Translations under genes and position numbers: made by a program
The notes under the pieces: model-generated
Database searches by the model: none
The model's input: the letters and a program-made list of their open reading frames with translations, nothing else
Told to the model about the DNA's origin: nothing
Part shown: positions 25,600 to 33,075 of the stretch, piece after piece
Numbering within the stretch: the stretch's first letter is position 1
Layout: every line of letters begins with the position of its first letter
DNA from: Candidatus Obscuribacterales bacterium
GTDB lineage: Bacteria; Cyanobacteriota; Vampirovibrionia; Obscuribacterales; Obscuribacteraceae
Assembly (NCBI GenBank): GCA_020634035.1
Contig: JACKCM010000007.1
Coordinates: 62,001 to 126,000 of the forward strand
DNA: 64,000 bases
Reading direction: 5' to 3'

Positions 25600-26961
25600 T
25601 TGGCTAAGGACAAGCACAAGAATCTTGTTAAGTTGGGAGCAGACACTCTCGCCACTGCGTTGCTGGATCTAGCCAACTACAGCGACGATGCTGATGCCGT
25701 AGTCGAGCGTTTGCTGGCCAGCCCAAAGGAGACCGCCAAGAGTTTCAAGAAGAGGCTGTCGAGCTTCAAGCGTCGACGCCACTTCATCTCGTGGGGCGAG
25801 TCCGGAGCGTATGCACGTGAACTGGCTGACTTGCTTAAAGCACTGGAAGCCTCCGAGTCCGATCCAAAAGCTGGCGTCGAATCCGTTGCTGCGTTCTTCG
25901 AGGCAGACGCCAAAATTTTTGACATGTGCGATGATTCAAGTGGAAACGTTGGAGATGTTTTCAGATTCGATGCTGCAGATTTATTTGTCTCGTTTGCTTC
26001 CTGCTGCGAAGATAAAGAGTGGCTCTTAGAGCTTGTTCTCGCTCTCAATCGAGATAACGGTTACGGCGTTCGTGATGTGCTGTTCGAGAAGATGTCGCAT
26101 TTTCTGCCTGAAGAGCTCATCCGCCAAGCGGTTGATCGACTGTGGGATCTGGCACACTCTCAAACGGAGAAGTATGAGGGTAAACATTGGCTTCATGCAA
26201 TCGATGAATTGTCTAAGCAATTGAAGGACCCGCAGCTTTTGGAAAAGGTAAAACGCGCGGAATCCGATGGCGAGCTTTCGACTGCTTCAATCATTGATAT
26301 TGCCAAACTGCACTTCGAGTGCGGGGATTTGGCTACTGCGCTTACGTGGATTAAGCGCGTTCCATTGGATAAATCCTTTATGGCCCATGAGCGCGACAAT
26401 CTCCTGATCGCCATCTACCAGGGACAAAACAACCAGAAGAAACTAATCGAAACCGCATGGCGAGTGTTTCGACGAGATCGCAGCGTGGACTCACTCGAGC
26501 TTTTATTAAGAGCCGTTGGTGAAGACAAACGCGCTAGCATCGTGGAAGAGGAAGCAAAATCAATCTTAAAAGCTGGCGAATTTGATTCAAGTGATGCGGG
26601 CTTTCTTATCGAAATAGGTCATGTTGATGATGCGGAAACGTATATCATCGCGCATGCAAATCAGCTAAACGGTGATTTCTATTCTAGCCTTTTGGAACTT
26701 GCGAAGGCAATGTTGAAGCATGACCGACTTGTCGCAGCTAGTGTTTTATACCGAGCTTTGCTCAATTCCATTTTGGCCAGGGCTAAGTCAAAGTACTATC
26801 ACCACGGCATCAGTTACTTGAAGAAACTAGATTCACTCGCGCCAAAAGTACGCGAATGGAAAGAGCTTGATCCTCATTCCCTTTACCTACAGAATCTGCG
26901 TCAAAAACATAAACTCAAGTCAAGCTTTTGGTCGCAGTACACTCCGCAGAAGCCGAGCTAA
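25600..26961 (+). CDS. DUF6880-like helical repeat protein
   Basis: 453 residues from a TTG preceded by AAGGAG ten bases upstream. Almost wholly alpha-helical, with TPR/SEL-like helix pairs in the second half (LHFECGDLATALTWIKRVP, LAKAMLKHDRLVAASVLYRALLNSI). The conserved end ARAKSKYYHHGISYLKKLD is, from memory, typical of DUF6880. CDDSSGNVGDVFRFDAADL is another family landmark. Function unknown; such genes often occur in variable regions. A damaged relative lies at 18882-19366, and a pRiA4b ORF-3 fragment follows directly. Confidence 0.8.
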   Translation: MAKDKHKNLVKLGADTLATALLDLANYSDDADAVVERLLASPKETAKSFKKRLSSFKRRRHFISWGESGAYARELADLLKALEASESDPKAGVESVAAFFEADAKIFDMCDDSSGNVGDVFRFDAADLFVSFASCCEDKEWLLELVLALNRDNGYGVRDVLFEKMSHFLPEELIRQAVDRLWDLAHSQTEKYEGKHWLHAIDELSKQLKDPQLLEKVKRAESDGELSTASIIDIAKLHFECGDLATALTWIKRVPLDKSFMAHERDNLLIAIYQGQNNQKKLIETAWRVFRRDRSVDSLELLLRAVGEDKRASIVEEEAKSILKAGEFDSSDAGFLIEIGHVDDAETYIIAHANQLNGDFYSSLLELAKAMLKHDRLVAASVLYRALLNSILARAKSKYYHHGISYLKKLDSLAPKVREWKELDPHSLYLQNLRQKHKLKSSFWSQYTPQKPS

Positions 26962-26967
26962 AGACTA

Positions 26968-27165
26968 ATGAGAATTTTATATGTTTATGATTTCGGCGAT
27001 GATTGGGTTCATGAGGTTCTCATCGAAGAGATATCGGAGCCAGTGCCGAAGCAGACCTATCCTCGTCTTGTCGGGGGCGAGCGCAACTGTCCGCCAGAAG
27101 GCTGTGGCGGACCTCCTGGTTATGAGAATCTTTTGCGAATTCTAGCCAATCCATCGGACCCTTAA
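26968..27165 (+). pseudogene. Truncated second copy of pRiA4b ORF-3-like gene
   Basis: Reads YVYDFGDDWVHEVLIEEISE and GGPPGYENLLRILANPSDP, then stops. Over about 186 bp it differs from 20341-20526 at about 12 positions, so the duplication is fairly recent. The N-terminal 110 residues and the last 35 are missing. It starts seven bases after the DUF6880-like gene, but a functional protein is unlikely. Confidence 0.8.
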
Positions 27166-27325
27166 GTGCTTGCTGAGCATTGACCGGTTATACAGGGTAA
27201 TTTGTTGATGGTATCGTCGACAAATGTCAACTAAAGTCTTCTTCGGTAGTGGCAAAAATGCAGATAGGCCGCCTCACAGCCACCTTACAGCTGCCTTTGT
27301 CCTGGGCGGGAGTTTTAATTACATG

Positions 27326-27368
27326 AAGGGTATATGCCCTTGACGTTATATATCTTTGAGGGTATATT
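27326..27368 (+). promoter_or_regulatory. Promoter and operator of the toxin-antitoxin-like pair
   Basis: TTGACG (27340-27345) and TATATT (27363-27368) are separated by 17 bp. AAGGG TATATG CCCTT (27326-27341) is a near-palindrome overlapping the -35 box. AGGGTATAT occurs at 27327-27335 and again at 27359-27367 across the -10 box. The HTH protein encoded by the second gene is the likely repressor. Confidence 0.7.
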
Positions 27369-27397
27369 GGAGAATGTGAGGAGAACCGGAGTCTTGG

Positions 27398-27748
27398 ATG
27401 GATAAACATGCTCGACTGCAGCTCTTTTATGAGCGGCTACAAGCTGCACCTGCTGGGCACACGCACGACGAGAGTTACACGCTCTTATGTGAAACTCTTG
27501 TTGCTATCGAAGATGAACATAGCGGAGTATCCAACAATCCGGACAGCTGGCAAACTGATGGCAGGCTGTATCCGCCTCGTCCCGATCGTTCGTATGCAGT
27601 TGATGGTTTCCCAAATGTGGTGCGCTATAGGAGCTTCGGGCATAATACGTACATTGCCAGTAATGGTGCCATCGAAGTAAAGCTAGTCGCCAGCAATGAA
27701 GTAGATTTTTCAAAACCTGGCGCAGATGGAAAGGGGGTCTGGGAATGA
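27398..27748 (+). CDS. Small toxin-like protein paired with an XRE regulator
   Basis: 116 residues from an ATG with GGAG eight bases upstream. No signal or membrane segment. Conserved-looking features: HDESYTLLCETLVAIEDEHSG, WQTDGRLYPPRPD and VVRYRSFGHNTYIASNGAIEVK. From memory this resembles a small toxin family found with XRE-type partners, but I cannot name it with certainty. It overlaps the next gene by four bases (ATGA), the arrangement of toxin-antitoxin operons in which the regulator comes second. Confidence 0.8.
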   Translation: MDKHARLQLFYERLQAAPAGHTHDESYTLLCETLVAIEDEHSGVSNNPDSWQTDGRLYPPRPDRSYAVDGFPNVVRYRSFGHNTYIASNGAIEVKLVASNEVDFSKPGADGKGVWE

Positions 27749-28299
27749 GTAAGACAAAGCCTACGCCTAAGCCTGTCAGCAAGGCTACTGTGATGAATGA
27801 ACTCCGGCACTTGCAGCACTTCCTTACCAGAGCCTTTCCGACGGCACGAATCACTGTCGATGAACCCCTGGTTAAAGGTGGTGTTTGGTTGCTAGATCTT
27901 TTCTTGCCGGATTATCACCTTGCGATTGCTTGGAGAAAGGATAAAGGATTCGGTATTGTCTCAAACGATATGCATGGCTATGGTGAAGGAGCCGACGAAG
28001 TATACGATACTCTTGAGGATGCGCTACCAAGAATCGTAGAACTTGTAGCCGGTCGTCAAACCACTGCTCCGCCAGAGGCTATAAAGCTCAGAGAAGTCCG
28101 TGAACAGCGTGGTCTTTCGCAAGAGGAAGTTGCTCGGCGACTTGGAAGCAGGCAGGCTTCTATTTCTCGCACTGAGGCGAGGTCGGATTTTCTGCTGTCA
28201 AGCTTGAAGAAGTACGCAGAAGCACTCGGCGCTAAGTTGGAAGTTAAGATGGTGTTCCCTGACAACGAGGTGGAACTCAAGTTTGATGAGGCGAAGTGA
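27745..28299 (+). CDS. XRE-family DNA-binding protein, putative antitoxin
   Basis: 184 residues. The C-terminal third is a helix-turn-helix of the XRE/Cro type: LREVREQRGLSQEEVARRLG, then RQASISRTEARSDFLLSSLK. The N-terminal 110 residues form a separate domain (WLLDLFLPDYHLAIAWRKDKGFGIVSND, YDTLEDALPRIVEL), possibly the part that binds the partner. Translationally coupled to the upstream gene and likely to repress the promoter at 27340 through its repeats. Confidence 0.88.
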   Translation: MSKTKPTPKPVSKATVMNELRHLQHFLTRAFPTARITVDEPLVKGGVWLLDLFLPDYHLAIAWRKDKGFGIVSNDMHGYGEGADEVYDTLEDALPRIVELVAGRQTTAPPEAIKLREVREQRGLSQEEVARRLGSRQASISRTEARSDFLLSSLKKYAEALGAKLEVKMVFPDNEVELKFDEAK

Positions 28300-28335
28300 T
28301 GCTCACTTTAGCCGTATTGGCAGCGCGCGCTGGAT

Positions 28336-29322
28336 TCAGACCCGTCCATCAGGAAAGTCGCTGGACGCAAACTGATACCAGCAATCATCGGTGATGGCAT
28401 GGAGCGCGTTTGCTCTGCCGGTAAACTTGAGGAAATCTTTGTGTTTTGGAAAGGCGAGAGTGCCACCGAGCACGACATCGCAGCTTCCATCATCCTGCAA
28501 TTTCTGCACCACCAGCCTCTCAAGATCCGGTTGATACCCGCCGTAGAGCATGACCAATTCTCTGTCTATCGCTATGCATCTGGCGCCGGCGACTTTGTTT
28601 TGCCAGTATTTAATCTGGTGATTTCCATCGACTCGAGCGATAGGAAAGTCGCTATAGAAGCACGTCCACACTTCGTCCCGGTTTAGAGTCATGGCATAGC
28701 AGTCATCGATTGAATGCGGCGAATCTTCAAGAGGATATTGCCAGATGATTTTGCCCTCGGTATCAAAACAATTGAGACCGGCGTAGCCAATCGGGTCATC
28801 CCAGCCGTAGTTGCCGAACACCCCTTCGTCGAAGTAGCTGACCCAGATTCGTGAATCGGCGGTGGTGGCGATATCCTCGATGCCATCACCGAAGCAGAGC
28901 TCTTTTTGCAGAGAACCGTTGGCATCATATAGGCAAGCGTTCAGCTCTCCTTTTCCGTCGGCAAATTTGCAGCGACAGGAGACCACGATGAAGCCACCAT
29001 CAGGCAGGACATCCACTCGAGGGTAGGCGCTTTTCATGGTGCTGATTTCTACCTCTTGCTCTATCCCGTTGCGAATGCGCAGCAACCATGCCTTGTAGGC
29101 TTCGTTTGATTTGGTCTCAGGAAAAGTCGCCCACCCAGGCTGCTCTAGCACAGGAAAGGCAACTTGCTCTTCACCTTCGCTTACGACCAGCAAAACCAGC
29201 GTGCCATCATGGGCGACAGTTGCACTGATGATCTTGCGCTTCTGCAATAAGCCGCTCAACTCTACCTTCGGGATGAACTTCAGGCTAGTGGTGGAATCAG
29301 TACTATCAGAAATCGGCGTCAT
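28336..29322 (-). CDS. Beta-propeller-like protein of unknown function
   Basis: 328 residues, no signal peptide. Repeated strands with DG and W/Y turns (VLPDGGFIVVSC, DIATTADSRIWVSYFDEG, LNCFDTEGKIIWQYP, RDEVWTCFYSDFPIAR) suggest a seven- or eight-bladed propeller of the WD/PQQ type. No catalytic motif is visible. It resembles uncharacterised proteins found in several phyla. It converges on the XRE gene with a 36 bp gap and lies upstream of the VOC gene on the same strand in the sense that the latter is 60 bp behind its start. Confidence 0.8.
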   Translation of the reverse strand: MTPISDSTDSTTSLKFIPKVELSGLLQKRKIISATVAHDGTLVLLVVSEGEEQVAFPVLEQPGWATFPETKSNEAYKAWLLRIRNGIEQEVEISTMKSAYPRVDVLPDGGFIVVSCRCKFADGKGELNACLYDANGSLQKELCFGDGIEDIATTADSRIWVSYFDEGVFGNYGWDDPIGYAGLNCFDTEGKIIWQYPLEDSPHSIDDCYAMTLNRDEVWTCFYSDFPIARVDGNHQIKYWQNKVAGARCIAIDRELVMLYGGYQPDLERLVVQKLQDDGSCDVVLGGTLAFPKHKDFLKFTGRANALHAITDDCWYQFASSDFPDGRV

Positions 29323-29382
29323 TAATCGCTATCCAAATCTCGGTCTTTATCTCTATCTCAGGTTCGGCCTCGAACTGCGGTA

Positions 29383-29865
29383 TCAACCGCGCACGGCGGT
29401 TTCAATGGCGGCGATGTCTATCTTCTTCATCTCCATCATCGCTTCGAAGGCGCGCTTGGCGGCACCGGTATCGGTGCCAAAGACCGCCTGGGTCAGAGCC
29501 ACCGGCGAGATCTGCCAGTTTACGCCCCATTTGTCTTTGCACCAGCCGCAATCGTTCTCTTCGCCGCCATTGCTGACGATGGCGTTCCACAGGCGGTCGG
29601 TCTCTTCTTGATCGGCGGTCGCCACCTGAAACGAGAACGCTATGTTGTGCTCTATGCCCGGACCACCGTTGAGCCCGATGCAAGGAATGCCCATCACGGT
29701 GAAGTCGACGGTTATGACGTCGCCTTCTTTGCCCGATGGATAGTCCGAGGGCGCCCGATGCACCGCGTCTACGGACGAATCAGGAAAGGTCTCGGCATAA
29801 AATCGCGCCGCTTCCTCAGCGTCGCCGTTGTACCACAGACAAATCATGTTTTTGGCTGGTTTCAT
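29383..29865 (-). CDS. VOC-fold PhnB-like protein
   Basis: 160 residues. The family pattern is clear: ICLWYNGDAEEAARFYAETF, then GGPGIEHNIAFSFQV and DRLWNAIVSNGG, with GWCKDKWGVNWQI and the C-terminal AAKRAFEAMMEMKKIDIA. This is the group often annotated as PhnB or 3-demethylubiquinone methyltransferase-like; members have a betaalpha-beta-beta-beta fold, and their reactions are mostly unknown. GGAG lies ten bases before the ATG. Confidence 0.92.
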   Translation of the reverse strand: MKPAKNMICLWYNGDAEEAARFYAETFPDSSVDAVHRAPSDYPSGKEGDVITVDFTVMGIPCIGLNGGPGIEHNIAFSFQVATADQEETDRLWNAIVSNGGEENDCGWCKDKWGVNWQISPVALTQAVFGTDTGAAKRAFEAMMEMKKIDIAAIETAVRG

Positions 29866-30050
29866 CAGGTTCGTTCTCCGTGCTTCCGTGGGCGCGAGCA
29901 GTTCTCAAGCTTTGCTAGCCCTTGATACTTTCGCGTGGTCAAGGATACTACATTGGCTGACTTTATGGCAGAATATCAGCGGCAAGACCCGTATTGTCGA
30001 GGTTCAATTAATAGGGCTTTTGGGCGCTGTAGCTTTCTGAGGGTTATCCT

Positions 30051-30383
30051 GTGGGCAAAGATGTGTGTGATGATCAGAAAGAAGTCTGTTTGCGATTTGG
30101 AGCTGAGTATCTAGAGTCGCCACCCAATCTAAAAGTTGGCATCGCAGAGAACGTCAAAACCGGTTTGCAGCCTATAAAAGGCTTGCGACAAGAGCCGGTC
30201 GGTGATACCACCGGCTGGTACATTTTTGCCGGTGAAGAAGAATCGGAAGATGATGATTTCTACGTGCCTCTTCATGTTCACCACCTCAGTGAGTGGTGCC
30301 CTGCTGTCTTGAAGTATCTTGGCTTGCCACCAGGTTGGGGCTTTGTCATCGCTGACGGCTATGAGGATGTTTTTCGTATTTAG
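30051..30383 (+). CDS. Imm33/DUF2185-like immunity-type protein
   Basis: 110 residues from a GTG with GAGGG eight bases upstream. GWYIFAGEEESEDDDFYVPL followed by HHLSEWCPAVLKYLGLPPGW and DGYEDVF matches, from memory, the Imm33-like domain found in immunity proteins of polymorphic toxin systems. No cognate toxin is adjacent, so it is an orphan. It fits the toxin/immunity character of the region. Confidence 0.75.
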   Translation: MGKDVCDDQKEVCLRFGAEYLESPPNLKVGIAENVKTGLQPIKGLRQEPVGDTTGWYIFAGEEESEDDDFYVPLHVHHLSEWCPAVLKYLGLPPGWGFVIADGYEDVFRI

Positions 30384-30387
30384 GTCG

Positions 30388-31326
30388 CTATTTTAGGGTA
30401 GCTCCGTCGGCGTAGGGCGACAGCACTCCGTTCAATACTCGCAGCACCGCAGTCGGCACCGATAGCTTCTCGCCGAGTTCTACGACGGTGCCTGCAAGAT
30501 AGGGCAGCTCTATGCGATTGCCCTGGGATAAATCCACCTGCATAGATGCGGTGACCTCGGGCAGCAGGCTTTCGAAATAGGCTATCTGATTGTCGAGGGT
30601 CTCGGCTGGCATATCGACGCCGGATGCGACCGCCACCGCCAGCACCTCTTTCATAGATTCTATAAAGAGCTCGCGGGTTTTAGGATGCGATTGCACGATG
30701 CCGATGCTGCCGCGCACGCCAGCGCAAAGCGAACTCATCGCCACGAGAAAAACAAATTTCTCCCAGATGGCGACTTCGATACTGTCCGGCACCACCGCAT
30801 GGATGCTGGCATTTTTGCAGGCTTCTTCAAAGCGTGCCACCCTGGGAGATTTAGTCGCGCCATTGTGAGCGAACTCTCCAAAGACCAGCTTTTGCCTGTC
30901 GCCGCGCTGTTCGATGATACCAGGGGCAGTGATGGCAGAGGCGACATAACTGATGCCGCCGACCATGTGCTCTTTGCCAAGAATCGAAGCGAGAGTCTCG
31001 TCCTTAGAGATTCCATTTTGCAGCGAGATTACCGCTGTGTCTTTGCCGACCATCGGCTTTATCAACTCGGCAGCGCTTTCTGTGTCCCAGAGTTTGACAC
31101 AGAATAAGACGATATCGACCTCGCCGACTTCCGCCGGATCATCGGTCGCCTTGGCGTCTTTTATATGAATCTCGGGATTGGTCTTGCTGACTATCTGCAG
31201 CCCGTTTTCTCTTATCGCTTTTAGATGCGCGCCCCGGGCTATAAAGGTTACGTCCTCGCCCGCTTTTGCCAGTAGCGCACCGAATACGCCACCGACTCCG
31301 CCTGTGCCCATGATTGCGATTTTCAT
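30388..31326 (-). CDS. panE: 2-dehydropantoate 2-reductase (ketopantoate reductase)
   Basis: 312 residues. Reduces 2-dehydropantoate to pantoate with NADPH in pantothenate/CoA synthesis. GTGGVGGVFGALLAKAG at the N-terminus is the Rossmann dinucleotide loop; VKLWDTESAA and ISLQNGISKDE are the family substrate-domain landmarks, and the catalytic Lys region is EVAIWEKFVFLVAMSSLCA. Normal length. The start codon overlaps the stop of the secreted protein gene upstream (ATGA), so the two are co-transcribed. Paralogs with other ketoacid substrates exist, so the symbol is provisional. Confidence 0.88.
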   Translation of the reverse strand: MKIAIMGTGGVGGVFGALLAKAGEDVTFIARGAHLKAIRENGLQIVSKTNPEIHIKDAKATDDPAEVGEVDIVLFCVKLWDTESAAELIKPMVGKDTAVISLQNGISKDETLASILGKEHMVGGISYVASAITAPGIIEQRGDRQKLVFGEFAHNGATKSPRVARFEEACKNASIHAVVPDSIEVAIWEKFVFLVAMSSLCAGVRGSIGIVQSHPKTRELFIESMKEVLAVAVASGVDMPAETLDNQIAYFESLLPEVTASMQVDLSQGNRIELPYLAGTVVELGEKLSVPTAVLRVLNGVLSPYADGATLK

Positions 31327-31835
31327 TTATTCGTTTCCTTAGTAACCTTCTTTGTGACAGCCTTCTTCTCGCCTGTCTTCTTGCCGCCTGCTTTCTTTTC
31401 GCCCGGCTTGCCTGCCGCCGGGGCTGAAGTCTTCGCTTTCGGCACCACATTCAGTTTGAATGCACTATCAGGGATCATCCCTGTGGCGGGCACCACCGGC
31501 ATCGTCCTCGACCACTTCGCAGTCCCGGATTTGGCGCCTACGAACTCCATGCGGTTGGTGTTGAATTTAAACGCGCCCTCGTCTAAGTTACCCGAGTCGC
31601 ACTTCATCGACCACTTGCCTTTTTTGATGTGCACCATGCCTGATTCCAGGGTTTTGCCTTCTAAAGTTGTTTTGAACCGCCCGTTCGGCTCTATATGGAG
31701 CTTCATTATCTTTTCGTCCGGCGTCTCCATGTACCAGTAGCCGGCGATGTCGGTGTCCATCTCTGCTTTCGCTGCCATCGCTGTTAATAGCGCAAATGAA
31801 AGTGCCAGTGTGTTCGCTGTTAGAAACTTAGTCAT
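31323..31835 (-). CDS. Secreted DUF2147/lipocalin-like small protein with Lys-rich tail
   Basis: 170 residues from the ATG at 31835, preceded by GAGGT; the longer frame (to 31916) has no ribosome binding site. A signal peptide (FLTANTLALSFALLTAMAAKA) precedes a beta-rich domain starting IAGYWYMETPDEKIMKLHIEP.GRF, which resembles lipocalin-type stress or accumulation proteins. The last 35 residues are Lys/Gly/Thr-rich (KKAGGKKTGEKKAVTKKV) and may bind the cell wall or polyanions. It overlaps panE by four bases. Confidence 0.8.
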   Translation of the reverse strand: MTKFLTANTLALSFALLTAMAAKAEMDTDIAGYWYMETPDEKIMKLHIEPNGRFKTTLEGKTLESGMVHIKKGKWSMKCDSGNLDEGAFKFNTNRMEFVGAKSGTAKWSRTMPVVPATGMIPDSAFKLNVVPKAKTSAPAAGKPGEKKAGGKKTGEKKAVTKKVTKETNK

Positions 31836-31964
31836 AATCTGTGCTACCTCATTCAAAGACCGGCTATTGTAGCACGCTAACGCATTGCGACTGCTCGTAG
31901 AGCAGTGCAAGTTCACTTGTTGATTTCTAAGTGTTGCATACCTCGGCCGCCGCGCAATAGTAGA

Positions 31965-31992
31965 TTAGACCTTTGGTACCAGCGGGTATAAT
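31965..31992 (+). promoter_or_regulatory. Possible promoter of the gene at 32064
   Basis: A perfect TATAAT at 31987-31992, preceded by GCGGG; the -35 region (around TTAGAC, 31965) is poor. The resulting leader would be about 65 bases. Confidence 0.35.
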
Positions 31993-32063
31993 TATTAGAT
32001 TGGTTGTCGATGCGATTTGGGTTTGAGTTTTCTATTCGATTTTGAAGTGCACTTTAGGATTCC

Positions 32064-32942
32064 ATGGGCTCTGAGGAACTTTTTTTTCTTGCGGTATTTG
32101 TGGTGCTTTCGGCAATAATGATTGCTGCATACAAGCTTGCCGGAGCGTCCGGCCGCAAGAGAGCGGTGCTTGAGTGGGAGCGACGGTGGTTAGGTACAGC
32201 AGCTGCCGAAGATGACTTCATGTCATCTCTAGGTGCGGGCGCTAAATCACGCACCCGTGCCGTTGCCTCGATAGATGCCGATTCTCAGCACATTAACCCG
32301 ATCTCCGGCACGTGGTCCGGCACATTTCTGTACAACAGTGTAGAGAAATCGTCCGTTGGCGAGAGCGACGGGCAATTTATGTTGGAGCTTTCTCAAAACG
32401 GAGAATCATTGGCAGGGCATATAACCGATTCTTTGGGCGAAGCGAGTGTCCGTGGTGTTCTCAAGTATCCGCATATAAAGCTCGTCAAGACTTATGAATC
32501 TTCGAAAAATGCAAGATGGCACGTAGGAGCGCACCTGGGAACAATATATTATGAAGGGCGTGTCAGCGCCGATTGCGAATCTATGAAGGGCGAGTGGTTT
32601 CAGTTTCCATTTGATCGCAAAGCCTATGCTGGTTCGTGGAGAACTTCTATCAGGGTGCGGACGATTGCGGGCACAGTGTTGGTTCCGCGTCGGTTGAAGC
32701 ATACCGTCTCTCATGACCACATCAATATTAGTGGCGATTGCAGAAGTGAAAGTGAAAGCCTTCTGGAATTGCAGGCAGAGGACGAGACAATCAGTATTCC
32801 GGTAGAATCAGCGATCGGCGACTCTGTGCCGGTAGCTTCTGGCGACGGAAGATTGACAGAGAGTGTTGTCTGTTCTCACTGCCAAGAGCATACACCGATT
32901 AATTATGATTTTTGCTTGCTCTGCAGCCAACCTAGAGTTTGA
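32064..32942 (+). CDS. Membrane-anchored protein with C-terminal zinc ribbon
   Basis: 292 residues. One N-terminal membrane helix (LFFLAVFVVLSAIMIAAYKLA) without cleavage site; AGGA lies five bases before the ATG. A beta-rich central domain (GTWSGTFLYN, FMLELSQNGESLAGHI, YYEGRVSADCESMKGEWFQF) resembles lipid- or ligand-binding barrel proteins. The end carries CSHCQEHTPINYDFCLLC, a CxxC-CxxC zinc ribbon. I do not recognise the family. It stands alone. Confidence 0.8.
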   Translation: MGSEELFFLAVFVVLSAIMIAAYKLAGASGRKRAVLEWERRWLGTAAAEDDFMSSLGAGAKSRTRAVASIDADSQHINPISGTWSGTFLYNSVEKSSVGESDGQFMLELSQNGESLAGHITDSLGEASVRGVLKYPHIKLVKTYESSKNARWHVGAHLGTIYYEGRVSADCESMKGEWFQFPFDRKAYAGSWRTSIRVRTIAGTVLVPRRLKHTVSHDHINISGDCRSESESLLELQAEDETISIPVESAIGDSVPVASGDGRLTESVVCSHCQEHTPINYDFCLLCSQPRV

Positions 32943-33075
32943 GGTTCGTTGCCGAGCTAGGATCTTTTTACAAGTACATCTTTGGTTGTTGCGTGAACTT
33001 GGCGCACGGGTGTCAAAAGCTGCGCTTTTTGGGAAAAGTAATATAGCCAGTAGTAACTATGAGCTTTTGTAGAAC

